Source: a bacterium (GTDB lineage Bacteria > Patescibacteriota > Minisyncoccia > Phycocordibacterales > Phycocordibacteraceae). From it: 30,778 nucleotides of DNA. The DNA lies in NCBI GenBank assembly GCA_021782685.1, contig JAJXUQ010000002.1, positions 1 to 30,778 on the forward strand. The letters are read 5' to 3'. Positions 21,383 through 29,645 of this stretch are shown one piece after another. The notes beneath the pieces were generated by a model. That model worked only from the letters and a program-made list of their open reading frames with translations, ran no database searches and was not told the origin of the DNA. Both the position numbers and the translations under genes were made by a program. Every line of letters begins with the position of its first letter. The first letter of the stretch is position 1.

Positions 21383-22905
21383 GATCCGGTCACGACCTTC
21401 TCCCCTGCAGAGAGTCCGGAGAGGATCTCGGCCATGCCGTCCTGGCTTTTGATGCCGACGGTAACTGCGCGCGTGACCGGCACGCCGTTCTCGAGCACCA
21501 TGACGGTCGTCGACGTCCCTGTAGAGGCGAGCGCACTCACCGGGACTATAAGCGCGCTAGATGAAGAGGCGGTCTCGATCCACGCGTTCGCCGTCATTCC
21601 TGCGCGGATGTCCGGGTAATCTTTGGCGAAAAAGATCGTGGTCTGATAGTAGACCGCGCCGCCCACGATGGTCGCGGCCGGATCGATCTCGCTGACGGTG
21701 CCGTTAAAGACAGTGCCGGCGGGAAAAGCGTCGAGCTCGATTGTGGCTGGATCGCCCACCGCAACCTCGACCACGTTATCCTCGGAAACATTCACTTTGA
21801 CCTCGAGCTTGGCATCAGGCATGAGCGAGACAACGGCAGTATTCGGGCCTACAACCTCGCCGACGGTACCGTTCGTATCGGTAATCGTGCCAGAGGCGGG
21901 TGCAATGATCTCGAGATCACGAATCTGTGCCGCGATAGCATCTGCGTTCGCTTGGGCTGCCGCGACCGCTGCCGTCTGTGCGTCGATGCTCGTCTGGGTC
22001 GAGCTGGCGGTAGTGAGATTAAGCGAGGCATTAGCCGAAGCGACGGAAGTCTCGGCGAGCGCGATCGAGTGCTCAAGCGCCTGTACTTCGGCGAGCGCAG
22101 CATTCACCTCCGAGAGACCGGTCGCGGCGCTCGCGCGATAGGCGGTAGCATCGGTAGTCGAGAGGCTGACGCTCTTTCCCGCCGCGCTTACCGCATCGGT
22201 GAGAAGCGCTTGGAGATTGCTTATGCTGTTGTCCGCGCTCGCGAGCGCGGCGTCGAGAACAGCGGGCGTCGCGGTTGCAGCGGGAATCCGCGCGAGCGCC
22301 GCGAGAGTCTCGTTCGCCGCCGCGCGCTCGGCGACGATCCGATTCTTGAGCGCAAAGTCGCCAAGATCGAAGGTGAGCACGGGATTGTTCGTGTTTCCGT
22401 TCGTGAAGAAGCGCGCGAGCTGGTTCACCACCGCGTCATTCGCTTTTGCTGAAGCGTCGGCGAGTGTTGAACCCACGGTGGCGTAGGCATTCGCGAGCGA
22501 TTGCTCGGCCGAGGCGAGCGCAGCCTGGGAGACGGCGATGGTTTGCGGTGTCGCGCCGCCCTCGAGCGTCCCGAGCGCCGCCTGCGCGGCAGAGACATTC
22601 GCGCGCGCCTGCGTATACTGCGCCTCGAGCACGCTCGCGTCCTGTTTGGCGAGGACCGCGCCGGCAGCGACATGCTGCCCCACCGAGACAGTGAGCGCGA
22701 CAATCTTGCCGCTCGCCTTGAAGGCGAGATCTGCCGTGGTCGGCGACTCAACGTTTCCGCTTGCGAACGCTTCTTCGACAATCGGCGCGCGCACGACTGC
22801 GGCGGTGGTATAGCTCGCGCGCGGCCAAGAGATGTACGCAACGGCCGCGATCGTGCCCACGACGATCGCAGCTAAGACCACGACACGCCGGGACACGGTT
22901 TCCAT
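21379..22905 (-). CDS. Membrane-fusion/adaptor protein of the ABC exporter (MacA/HlyD-like)
   Basis: 508 aa. An N-terminal membrane anchor (about 8-27) is followed by a lipoyl half-motif (F.ASGKIVALTVSVGQHVAAGAVLAKQD), a long Ala-rich coiled-coil hairpin (about 95-315), the second lipoyl half (APASGTITDTNGTVGEVVGPNTAV), a beta-barrel and a membrane-proximal domain ending GLSAGEKVV. This is the domain order of MacA/HlyD adaptors, which in diderms bridge to an outer-membrane channel. Here no such channel is seen, as in Gram-positive MacA-like systems. The coiled coil is longer than usual. I place the start at ATG 22905, because TATACT lies 6 nt upstream and the anchor begins there. Confidence 0.92.
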   Translation of the reverse strand: METVSRRVVVLAAIVVGTIAAVAYISWPRASYTTAAVVRAPIVEEAFASGNVESPTTADLAFKASGKIVALTVSVGQHVAAGAVLAKQDASVLEAQYTQARANVSAAQAALGTLEGGATPQTIAVSQAALASAEQSLANAYATVGSTLADASAKANDAVVNQLARFFTNGNTNNPVLTFDLGDFALKNRIVAERAAANETLAALARIPAATATPAVLDAALASADNSISNLQALLTDAVSAAGKSVSLSTTDATAYRASAATGLSEVNAALAEVQALEHSIALAETSVASANASLNLTTASSTQTSIDAQTAAVAAAQANADAIAAQIRDLEIIAPASGTITDTNGTVGEVVGPNTAVVSLMPDAKLEVKVNVSEDNVVEVAVGDPATIELDAFPAGTVFNGTVSEIDPAATIVGGAVYYQTTIFFAKDYPDIRAGMTANAWIETASSSSALIVPVSALASTGTSTTVMVLENGVPVTRAVTVGIKSQDGMAEILSGLSAGEKVVTGS

Positions 22906-22911
22906 ACACTT

Positions 22912-22917
22912 AGTATA
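22912..22917 (-). promoter_or_regulatory. -10 element of the exporter operon
   Basis: Minus strand TATACT, ending 6 nt before ATG 22905; predicted leaderless. No convincing -35. Confidence 0.5.
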
Positions 22918-22987
22918 CACTGCGTGCCGCCAAAATCCGGTGTACATGCGGGCAAACGGCGCTCTTTCCGCATAGTACCGCTCATGG

Positions 22988-22993
22988 TATAGT
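22988..22993 (+). promoter_or_regulatory. -10 element of the tRNA-Val-rlmB unit
   Basis: TATAGT (5 of 6), ending 11 nt before the first base of tRNA-Val. It is probably the promoter for the tRNA and for the genes directly behind it. Confidence 0.5.
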
Positions 22994-23004
22994 CCTTCTA
23001 TCTC

Positions 23005-23077
23005 GCGCGGTTAGCTCAGTTGGTAGAGCGCTACATTGACGTTGTAGATGTCGGGGGTTCGAATCCCTCACCGCGCA
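23005..23077 (+). tRNA. tRNA-Val (anticodon GAC)
   Basis: 73 nt. Acceptor GCGCGGT pairs with ACCGCGC, discriminator A. D-arm TTAGCTCAGTTGGTAGAGC, anticodon loop TTGACGT (GAC, reads GUC/GUU), T-arm GGTTCGAATCC. CCA is not encoded. A coding gene starts 1 nt after the discriminator base. Confidence 0.96.
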
Positions 23078-23078
23078 C

Positions 23079-23846
23079 ATGAGGCCTCATAAGAAGACCG
23101 GGTCGAGAGAGAAAATCTACATATACGGCAAGCATGCACTCACCGAGGTGCTCACGACCGCGCCGAAGGTGGTACGCAAAGTTTTCCTCTCGCCGGATGT
23201 ACGCGACCGCGCGCTTCGCGACCTCTTGGCGAAGCATTCCGTTACCGTAGCGCCGCTCGCACAGGGTCGTGGCGCGGAGCTCGTCGGCCGCGATGCGGTG
23301 CATCAGGGTGTGATCGCGAGCATGAACCCATCTGCCCTCCTCCTACCGCTTAGCGACTTCCTCGCAAAGCTCGACATGGGTAAGAAACCAGCTATCGTAC
23401 TACTTGGCGAGGTGCAGGACCCGCACAATGTCGGCGCCATCATCCGCTCGGCCGCTGCCTTCGGCCTCTCGGGAGTCCTCATCCCCGAGCGCCACACGGC
23501 GGGCATCACGGGTACGGTGGTGAAGACTTCTGCCGGTATGGCCTTTCGCATCCCGCTCGTCTCAATCGGCAACGTAAACGCGACCGTGGTCGAGCTAAAG
23601 AAGAAAGGCTTTTGGATCTACGGCCTCGCCATGGATGGAACGACGGCGCTCGGTTCAGAAGCTTTCGACGCGCCCGCCGCCTTCATCGTGGGCAACGAGG
23701 GCGCCGGCATACGGGAAAAGACGCTCGGCGCATGCGATGTCACGCTCTCTATCCCCATGCACGCGCGCACCGAGTCGCTGAACGCCGCCGTCTCCGCTGC
23801 GGTCGTCTTTTACGAATGGTCGAAGAAACATCCGGAAGCGCTATGA
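23079..23846 (+). CDS. rlmB: RNA 2'-O-ribose methyltransferase, TrmH/SpoU family (RlmB-like)
   Basis: 255 aa SPOUT enzyme that methylates a ribose 2'-OH, for RlmB in 23S rRNA, using SAM. The N-terminal substrate-binding domain begins IYGKHALTEVL, the standard start of RlmB. SpoU motif 1 (DPHNVGAIIRSAAAFG), motif 2 (FIVGNEGAGI) and motif 3 (LSIPMHARTESLNAAVSAAVVFYEW) form the trefoil-knot SAM site and are complete. The ATG at 23079 lies 1 nt behind the tRNA-Val, so there is no room for a leader; tRNA 3' processing would leave an almost leaderless mRNA. The stop overlaps the next start (ATGA). Confidence 0.93.
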   Translation: MRPHKKTGSREKIYIYGKHALTEVLTTAPKVVRKVFLSPDVRDRALRDLLAKHSVTVAPLAQGRGAELVGRDAVHQGVIASMNPSALLLPLSDFLAKLDMGKKPAIVLLGEVQDPHNVGAIIRSAAAFGLSGVLIPERHTAGITGTVVKTSAGMAFRIPLVSIGNVNATVVELKKKGFWIYGLAMDGTTALGSEAFDAPAAFIVGNEGAGIREKTLGACDVTLSIPMHARTESLNAAVSAAVVFYEWSKKHPEAL

Positions 23847-24706
23847 CGCACGACCGGCACCTCACGGCGCTTCCTTGGCCGGACTACGAGCTCCTCGATT
23901 CCGGCGACAACATGAAGCTCGAGCGCTTCGGCAATGTCGTCGTCGCGCGGCCCGAGACGCAGGCATTGTGGCGGAAACGGCGCCCCGAGCTCTGGGAGAA
24001 GGCGGACGCCGTATTCGCATTCCGCGACAAGAAAGGCGCATGGGACGTGCGCAAGGGCGTGCTGGAGGCATGGGAACTCTCATGGGGGCCGACGCGCTTC
24101 CTCGCCCGCCTCACGAACTTCAAGCATACGGGCGTCTTCCCCGAGCAGGAACCGAACTGGCTCTGGTTGCAGCAGCGCATCGCCGCGCTCGAAGGACCGA
24201 AAGTACTGAACCTCTTCGGCTACACCGGCATCGCGTCCCTCGCCGCCGCGCACGCGGGCGCGCTTGTCACGCACGTGGATGCCTCGAAACAATCGCTCGA
24301 CTGGGCGCACGAGAACGCGCGGCTCTCGGACATCCCGGAAGACAGGATCCGCTGGATACTCGACGATGCGCTCGCTTTTGCGAAACGCGAGGCGCGGCGG
24401 GGCGCTTCGTATGACGGCATCGTCCTCGATCCGCCCGCCTTCGGGCGCGGCGCCAAAGGCGAGGTGTGGCGGATCGAGGAAGACCTTCCGGCGCTCCTTG
24501 CAACGCTCAAAGAGATTCTCTCGGACACGCCCGGCTCGTTCTTCCTGATAAACGGCTACGCCGCAGGGTACGCCCCCTATTCTTTCGCGCAGGCGGTCGA
24601 GAGCACGTTCGGCGAGACCGGCGGCGAATGCGGAGAACTCCATATAAAAGAATCTTCATCTGAGCGCGTTATCCCCGCTGGCATTTATGTGCGCTTCGTG
24701 CGGTAG
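23843..24706 (+). CDS. SAM-dependent methyltransferase (RlmI/RlmK-like, probably rRNA)
   Basis: 287 aa. Class I Rossmann methyltransferase: SAM motif I VLNLFGYTGIASLAAA (121-136), acidic end of strand 2 THVDASK (about 143-149), and catalytic motif DGIVLDPPAFGRG (191-203), as in RlmI/RlmK-type enzymes. The N-terminal about 110 residues match the associated substrate-binding region (WDVRKGVLEAWELSW....FLARLTNFKHTGVFPEQEPNW). Its ATG overlaps the rlmB stop by 4 nt, so two RNA-modification enzymes are translationally coupled behind a tRNA gene. The exact target base is not deducible. The frame is open further upstream inside rlmB but that part is not coding. Confidence 0.87.
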   Translation: MTHDRHLTALPWPDYELLDSGDNMKLERFGNVVVARPETQALWRKRRPELWEKADAVFAFRDKKGAWDVRKGVLEAWELSWGPTRFLARLTNFKHTGVFPEQEPNWLWLQQRIAALEGPKVLNLFGYTGIASLAAAHAGALVTHVDASKQSLDWAHENARLSDIPEDRIRWILDDALAFAKREARRGASYDGIVLDPPAFGRGAKGEVWRIEEDLPALLATLKEILSDTPGSFFLINGYAAGYAPYSFAQAVESTFGETGGECGELHIKESSSERVIPAGIYVRFVR

Positions 24707-24709
24707 ACT
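24704..24709 (+). promoter_or_regulatory. -10 element of the DHH gene
   Basis: TAGACT, ending 6 nt before ATG 24716; its first three bases are the stop codon of the preceding methyltransferase. Predicted leaderless. Confidence 0.45.
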
Positions 24710-24715
24710 GTCTTT

Positions 24716-25585
24716 ATGCACCACCAGCAGACAGTAGTCCTCTACCACGGCAAATGCCCCGACGGCTTCGGCGGCGCATACGCCGCATGGAAGAAGTTCG
24801 GCGACACTGCCGAGTACATCCCCGTCGATCACGGCGACGAACCGCCGGAAGGGCTCGCGGGAAAGGAAGTGTACCTTATCGATTTCTGCTACGAGACCGC
24901 CGAGCAGATGGATGAGCTCGCGAATGCGACAAGACGTCTTGTCGTGCTCGACCACCACGAAAGCACGAAGACGCTCGTAGAGAACGCGCCCGAGCACGTC
25001 TATGACGCCAAGCGGTCCGGAGCGACTATCGCCTGGAACTACTTTCACCCCGACACGCCCGCACCGCGGCTCATGAAGTACCTGGAAGACGGCGATCTCT
25101 ATCGCTATGCGCTTCCTGAAACGCGCGAAATCTTTTCTTACCTGTTCGTCTTGCCTCCTGCGTTCTCCGCCTGGGACGATTTCGCGCTCGGACTCGAGGA
25201 TGATATCCGTCGCGCCGACATTCTGAAGAAGGCGGAAGCGTATACGGAATTTTTCGAAGCGCTCGCAAAAACGTCGATTGAACGGGCGAAGAAAATCCGT
25301 TTTGAAGGATATGAGGTGTATTTCGCCGTCACGCACCCGGACATCACGATGAAGTCGTTTGTCGGGAACGAACTGTACAAGAAACTGCCTCCCTTCGCGC
25401 TCGTCGTAACCGCGCATCCGAACGGCTTCGGCGTTTCCATTCGTGGTGACAATACGGTTGACGTATCGAAAATCGCTGAAAAATACGGCGGCGGCGGACA
25501 TCCCGGCTCCTCCGGATTCTTCATCCCGAACGGCAGCACGATGCCGTGGATCGAGATCGACGAGCATGAAAATCCTGGCGATTGA
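24716..25585 (+). CDS. DHH-family phosphoesterase
   Basis: 289 aa. DHH family motifs: LYHGKCPDGFGGAYAAW (9-25; motif I), LIDFCY (motif II Asp), VVLDHHES (DHH at 79-81) and a C-terminal DHHA1-like GGGGHPGSSGF glycine-rich motif that binds substrate. The family includes oligoribonuclease NrnA, cyclic-dinucleotide phosphodiesterases and pyrophosphatases. The short 'HGKCPDGFGAAYAAW' form is common in uncharacterised members, so nanoRNase or related phosphodiesterase activity is only likely. Its last 20 nt overlap tsaD. Confidence 0.88.
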   Translation: MHHQQTVVLYHGKCPDGFGGAYAAWKKFGDTAEYIPVDHGDEPPEGLAGKEVYLIDFCYETAEQMDELANATRRLVVLDHHESTKTLVENAPEHVYDAKRSGATIAWNYFHPDTPAPRLMKYLEDGDLYRYALPETREIFSYLFVLPPAFSAWDDFALGLEDDIRRADILKKAEAYTEFFEALAKTSIERAKKIRFEGYEVYFAVTHPDITMKSFVGNELYKKLPPFALVVTAHPNGFGVSIRGDNTVDVSKIAEKYGGGGHPGSSGFFIPNGSTMPWIEIDEHENPGD

Positions 25586-26738
25586 GACCTCTTGCGACGA
25601 GACCGCGGTAGCGATACTCGAAGCGCGCGGCGACGAGAAGTCGGCGCGCTTCACGGTGCTCGGGAACGCGCTCCTCTCGCAGATAGACATCCATCGGGAA
25701 TACGGCGGCGTCTTCCCCGCGCTCGCCAAGCGCGAGCACGCGAAGAACCTCGTGCCCCTCCTCGAAGCGGCGCTCGAGGAAGCGGAGCTCCTGCATGAAG
25801 ACACGCAAGCGCTGCCGGATGAGGCGCGCGCCAAGATTTCTGAAATCTTGGCGCGCGAACCCGGCCTCGCGGAAGCGTTCTTCGAATTCGTTTCCGAGTG
25901 CGAGCCGCCCGCTATCGACGCGCTCGCCGTCACCGCAGGCCCCGGCCTCGAGCCCGCGCTCTGGGTCGGCATCAATTTCGCCAAAGCGCTCGCACTTACG
26001 TGGGGAAAGCCGCTTGTCGCGGTCAACCACATGGAAGGCCACATCATGGCCGCGCTCGCGAAGAACGAAGGCGAAGAACTGATGATAGAGGACGTCGCGC
26101 TGCCGGTACTCGCGCTCCTTATCTCCGGCGGGCATACGGAACTCGTCGTGATGAAAAGGTGGCTCGAGTATACGCTTGTCGGGCAGACGCGCGACGACGC
26201 GGTGGGCGAAGCGTTCGATAAGGTCGCCCGCATGCTCGCGCTCCCCTACCCGGGCGGACCGGAAATCTCGCGCCTTGCCGAAGAGGTTAGGGCATCGGGC
26301 GTCCGGACTTCCGATTTCGAGCTTCCGCGTCCGATGATCGACTCGAACTCGTGCGATTTCTCCTTTGCCGGACTCAAGACCGCCGTGCTGTACCTTCTGA
26401 AAGATAAGCCGGGGGTGAACGAAGAGGAGAAGAAGCATATCGCGCGCGAGTTCGAGAACGCGGTGGCTGACGTGCTCTGGAGAAAGACCTCCCGCGCGCT
26501 CGAAGAGACGGGGGCGAAGACGCTCGTCATCGGCGGCGGCGTCTCCGCAAACAGACATATCCGCCGGGTCTTTACTGAAAAAATGAGAACGGAACATTCC
26601 GGAACGGCGCTCCGTATCCCTCCCGCCGCGCTCACTACCGACAACGCCATCATGATCGCGCTCGCCGGTTTCTACCGCGCGCGCCGCGAAGAGTTCACAG
26701 GCGACCCCGAAGCGAACGGGAATCGTCCGCTCGCATAA
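25566..26738 (+). CDS. tsaD: tRNA N6-threonylcarbamoyladenosine synthase subunit TsaD
   Basis: 390 aa. Transfers the threonylcarbamoyl group to A37 of ANN-decoding tRNAs. It has the Kae1/TsaD ASKHA fold: MKILAIETSCDETA at the start, VTAGPGLEPALWVG, metal-binding NHMEGH (HxxxH), LISGGHTEL, DDAVGEAFDKVARML.LPYPGGP, FSFAGLKTA, GGGVSANR and TTDNAIMIA. It is about 45 residues longer than the usual 340-345, owing to an insertion near residues 78-122. Part of that insertion is encoded by a perfect 15-bp hairpin (25825-25857). The start ATG 25566 is inside the DHH gene; an earlier in-frame ATG (25443) adds only out-of-family sequence. Confidence 0.95.
   Translation: MKILAIETSCDETAVAILEARGDEKSARFTVLGNALLSQIDIHREYGGVFPALAKREHAKNLVPLLEAALEEAELLHEDTQALPDEARAKISEILAREPGLAEAFFEFVSECEPPAIDALAVTAGPGLEPALWVGINFAKALALTWGKPLVAVNHMEGHIMAALAKNEGEELMIEDVALPVLALLISGGHTELVVMKRWLEYTLVGQTRDDAVGEAFDKVARMLALPYPGGPEISRLAEEVRASGVRTSDFELPRPMIDSNSCDFSFAGLKTAVLYLLKDKPGVNEEEKKHIAREFENAVADVLWRKTSRALEETGAKTLVIGGGVSANRHIRRVFTEKMRTEHSGTALRIPPAALTTDNAIMIALAGFYRARREEFTGDPEANGNRPLA
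25825..25857. repeat. Perfect hairpin inside tsaD
   Basis: 15-bp arms (25825-25839 and 25843-25857) around a CTG loop, GC-only outside and AAGATTT inside. It encodes part of a lineage-specific insertion of TsaD in frame, roughly residues 87-97. Confidence 0.8.
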
Positions 26739-26751
26739 GCGGCGTATTTGC

Positions 26752-26757
26752 TATATT
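26752..26757 (+). promoter_or_regulatory. -10 element of valS
   Basis: TATATT, ending 8 nt before ATG 26766, in a short AT-rich gap behind tsaD. Predicted leaderless or nearly so. Confidence 0.45.
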
Positions 26758-26765
26758 CTTAGGCG

Positions 26766-28934
26766 ATGGACGAGAAATTCCTGAAGCCCTACGATTCCCG
26801 AGAAACCGAACCGCGCATCTACGAAGCCTGGGAGAAGAGCGGTTACTTCAATCCCGACAATCTCTCCGGAGACGGAAAGCCGTTCACTATCATCATGCCG
26901 CCGCCGAACGCGAACGGGTCGCTCCATGCCGGGCACGCCTTGTTCATCACGCTCGAAGACATTTTGGTCCGTTTCAAGCGCATGCAGGGATATAAGGCGC
27001 TCTGGCTCCCCGGCGCCGACCACGCGGGCTTCGAGACGCAGGTGGTGTATGAGAAGAAGCTCGAAAAAGAAGGCCGCTCGCGCTTCCAGATGGACCCGAA
27101 GGACCTGTACGACGAGATCTACGCGTTCACCGTCGAGAACAAGGCGCATATGGAGAATCAGATACGGCAACTGGGCGCTTCCTGCGACTGGTCGCGCGAG
27201 AAATTCACGCTCGACGATGCGGTAGTGAACGAGGTGCAAAAGACGTTCGTGAAAATGTTTTCAGAAGGTCTCGTCTATCGCGGGAAGCGGACCGTAAACT
27301 GGTGCCCGAAACACCAGACCTCGCTCTCGGATGTCGAGACGACGAGCGTCGAAGAGGATGCGCCGCTCTATTATTTCAAGTACGGGCCGTTCACCATCGC
27401 GACCGCGCGGCCTGAGACGAAGTTCGGCGATAAATACGTCGTCATGCACCCCGACGACGAGCGGTATGCGCAGTGGAAAGAAGGCGATACGCTCGAGGTG
27501 GAATGGATCAACGGGCCCATCACCGCGACCGTTATCAAGGACACGGCGATCGACCGGGAATTCGGCACGGGCGTCATGACCATCACGCCCTGGCACGACG
27601 CGACGGACTTCGAGATCGCGAAACGCCACGCGCTTCCCTACGAACAGGTCATCGATTGGCGCGGGAAGCTCCTCCCGATCGCCGGGGAATTCGCCGGTAT
27701 GAAGATCCTCGACGCGCGGCCGAAAATAGTCGAGAAGCTCGCGGCAAAAGGCCTGGTCGAGAACATAGACGCGTCCTACCGGCACGTCGCGAAACGCTGC
27801 TATAAATGCAACGCCTTCATCGAGCCGCAGGTACGGGATCAATGGTTCGTGAAGATGGCTCCGCTCGCGCAGATGGCGATCGAAGCGGTGAACGCGGGCG
27901 CGGTGAAGTTCATTCCCGATAACTACGAGAAGGTTTTCCGCTACTGGATGGAGAATACGCTCGACTGGAACATTTCGCGCCAGATCGTCTGGGGAATTCC
28001 GATTCCCGCATGGTTCCGCAATCGCGGCACCGACGCCGAGGAATCGGTCGCCTCGCTGCAAAGGCCGGAAGGCGCGGGATGGGAGCCGGATACGGATACT
28101 TTCGACACCTGGTTTTCGTCCGGCCAGTGGCCCCTCATCATGACCGGATTCCCTGACGGGAAGGACTACGCAACCTACTACCCGACGGATGTCATGGAGA
28201 CCGGGCATGATCTCATTTTCAAATGGATACCGCGCATGATCATCTTCGGTCTCTATCTCGGGAAGAAAGCACCCTTCCACACGGTCTATCTTCATGGGCT
28301 CGTAAACGACGCACAAGGAAAGAAGATGAGCAAATCGAAGGGCAACGTAGTGAACCCTCTCGATCTCACGGAAAAATACGGGACTGACGCGCTTCGCATG
28401 GCGCTCATCGTCGGCAACACGCCCGGCATCGACCTCGCGCTGTCCGAAGACAAGGTGCGGGGCTATAAGCACTTCGCGAACAAGCTCTGGAATATCGCGC
28501 GATTCGTGCTCGAGAATACGGCAAGCGCTCGCGAGGCGAAAACGGGTAGTAAGACTTGGCCTAGCGGCCCGGAGCGCGACCGATTTTCGCCTCGCGAGCG
28601 CGAGCTTCTCGAACAAGCCGAGACGCTTCTCGCCGACGCCACCCGAGATATCGAAGCGTACCGCATATACCTCGCCGCCGAGAAGCTCTACCACTATGTC
28701 TGGCACGAGTTCGCCGACAAGATCCTCGAAGAATCGAAACCGATACTTCAAGGAACGGACACTGCGGCGAAAGCGTCGCGCCAAGCGTTCCTGCTCCACA
28801 CTTTTGACGCGTTCCTGCGAGCCCTCCACCCGTTCATGCCCTTCGTTACCGAAGAGATCTGGCAGTCGCTTCCTGCCAAAGACGCCGCGTTCCTTATGGT
28901 TGCGCGCTGGCCTGCCGCAGATGCGGTAGAATAG
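26766..28934 (+). CDS. valS: Valyl-tRNA synthetase
   Basis: 722 aa class Ia synthetase that charges tRNA-Val. ATP-binding HIGH motif is HAGH in PPPNANGSLHAGHALF (54-57); the KMSKS loop is exact at 520-524. The editing (CP1) domain is present (ATARPETKFGDKYVVMHPDDERY, GTGVMTITPWHDATDFEIAKRH), as is WFVKMAPLA. The short length, compared with about 880 aa in Escherichia coli, reflects a missing C-terminal coiled coil, as often seen in CPR genomes. Between the catalytic and anticodon domains, residues about 587-612 are encoded by an 18-bp-arm inverted repeat. A tRNA-Val gene lies 3.7 kb upstream on the same strand. Confidence 0.96.
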   Translation: MDEKFLKPYDSRETEPRIYEAWEKSGYFNPDNLSGDGKPFTIIMPPPNANGSLHAGHALFITLEDILVRFKRMQGYKALWLPGADHAGFETQVVYEKKLEKEGRSRFQMDPKDLYDEIYAFTVENKAHMENQIRQLGASCDWSREKFTLDDAVVNEVQKTFVKMFSEGLVYRGKRTVNWCPKHQTSLSDVETTSVEEDAPLYYFKYGPFTIATARPETKFGDKYVVMHPDDERYAQWKEGDTLEVEWINGPITATVIKDTAIDREFGTGVMTITPWHDATDFEIAKRHALPYEQVIDWRGKLLPIAGEFAGMKILDARPKIVEKLAAKGLVENIDASYRHVAKRCYKCNAFIEPQVRDQWFVKMAPLAQMAIEAVNAGAVKFIPDNYEKVFRYWMENTLDWNISRQIVWGIPIPAWFRNRGTDAEESVASLQRPEGAGWEPDTDTFDTWFSSGQWPLIMTGFPDGKDYATYYPTDVMETGHDLIFKWIPRMIIFGLYLGKKAPFHTVYLHGLVNDAQGKKMSKSKGNVVNPLDLTEKYGTDALRMALIVGNTPGIDLALSEDKVRGYKHFANKLWNIARFVLENTASAREAKTGSKTWPSGPERDRFSPRERELLEQAETLLADATRDIEAYRIYLAAEKLYHYVWHEFADKILEESKPILQGTDTAAKASRQAFLLHTFDAFLRALHPFMPFVTEEIWQSLPAKDAAFLMVARWPAADAVE
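28525..28601. repeat. Long inverted repeat inside valS
   Basis: Perfect 18-nt arms GCGCTCGCGAGGCGAAAA (28525-28542) and its complement (28584-28601). Beyond a single A bulge (28583), three more pairs extend the stem. The spacer is 41 nt. It encodes a low-complexity, charged inter-domain insertion in frame. Confidence 0.8.
28927..28932 (+). promoter_or_regulatory. -10 element of the prsW-like gene
   Basis: TAGAAT, ending 6 nt before GTG 28939 and overlapping the valS stop codon. Predicted leaderless with a GTG start. Confidence 0.5.
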
Positions 28935-28938
28935 ACAA

Positions 28939-29643
28939 GTGACCTTCACTACGCTCGGCTACGCATTTCTCGGCGGTCTTCTCCCCTCTTTCATCTGGCT
29001 CTATTTTCTCTTGAAGGAGGACGCGCGCTGTCCCGAGCCACGAGCCCTGATCGCGCTCGCGTTCGTCGCGGGAATGATCGCGGTGCCGCTCGCGCTCCCT
29101 TTGGAAGAATATGCGAAAACGCACCTGAACGACGCCCTGTCGGTCCTGGTCGCCTGGGCAATGATCGAAGAGACGCTCAAGTATGTCATGGCGGCTTCGC
29201 TCATCCTCTGGCAGCGCGCGGTCGATGAGGCGCCCGACTATGTCATCTACCTGCTGACCGTGGCGCTCGGCTTCGCCGCGGCGGAGAACATGCTTTTCCT
29301 GCTCGTACCGCTCGCCGACGGGCATGTCGCCGCAGGGATATTCACGGATGACTTGCGCTTTCTCGGGTCTACGCTGCTCCATGTCGTCGCCTCCGCGACT
29401 ATCGGTTTTGCTCTCGCATTCTCCGCCGCGCGCCGTCCGGCAACGCGCGTCGCGGTCGCGGCGCTCGGACTTATCCTCGCCGTCGCGTTGCACACTGTCT
29501 TTAACACGCTTATCATTACCAAAGGTGCTCCGACCACGCTTGCCGCCTTCTTCCTCGTCTGGATGGTCGCGGTTATCTTCTTCGCTGCGTTCGAAGTGCT
29601 TAAATATTTTCAGTACCGCAATACCTCTAATAACACTCTCTAA
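28939..29643 (+). CDS. PrsW-type intramembrane protease/CAAX-like membrane protein
   Basis: 234 aa polytopic membrane protein with about seven hydrophobic segments. The PrsW motifs are visible: IEETLKY (EExxK), ALGFAAAENMLFL (ExxN), LLHVVASATIGFAL (His) and ALHTVFNTL (His with Asn). In PrsW these residues form the active site of a glutamic-type intramembrane protease that cleaves anti-sigma factors; in CPR the substrate is unknown and no sigma/anti-sigma pair is adjacent. The GTG start at 28939 is favoured by TAGAAT 6 nt upstream and by the immediate start of the first membrane helix. hsp20 begins 2 nt after its stop, so both may belong to a stress unit. Confidence 0.85.
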   Translation: MTFTTLGYAFLGGLLPSFIWLYFLLKEDARCPEPRALIALAFVAGMIAVPLALPLEEYAKTHLNDALSVLVAWAMIEETLKYVMAASLILWQRAVDEAPDYVIYLLTVALGFAAAENMLFLLVPLADGHVAAGIFTDDLRFLGSTLLHVVASATIGFALAFSAARRPATRVAVAALGLILAVALHTVFNTLIITKGAPTTLAAFFLVWMVAVIFFAAFEVLKYFQYRNTSNNTL

Positions 29644-29645
29644 GT

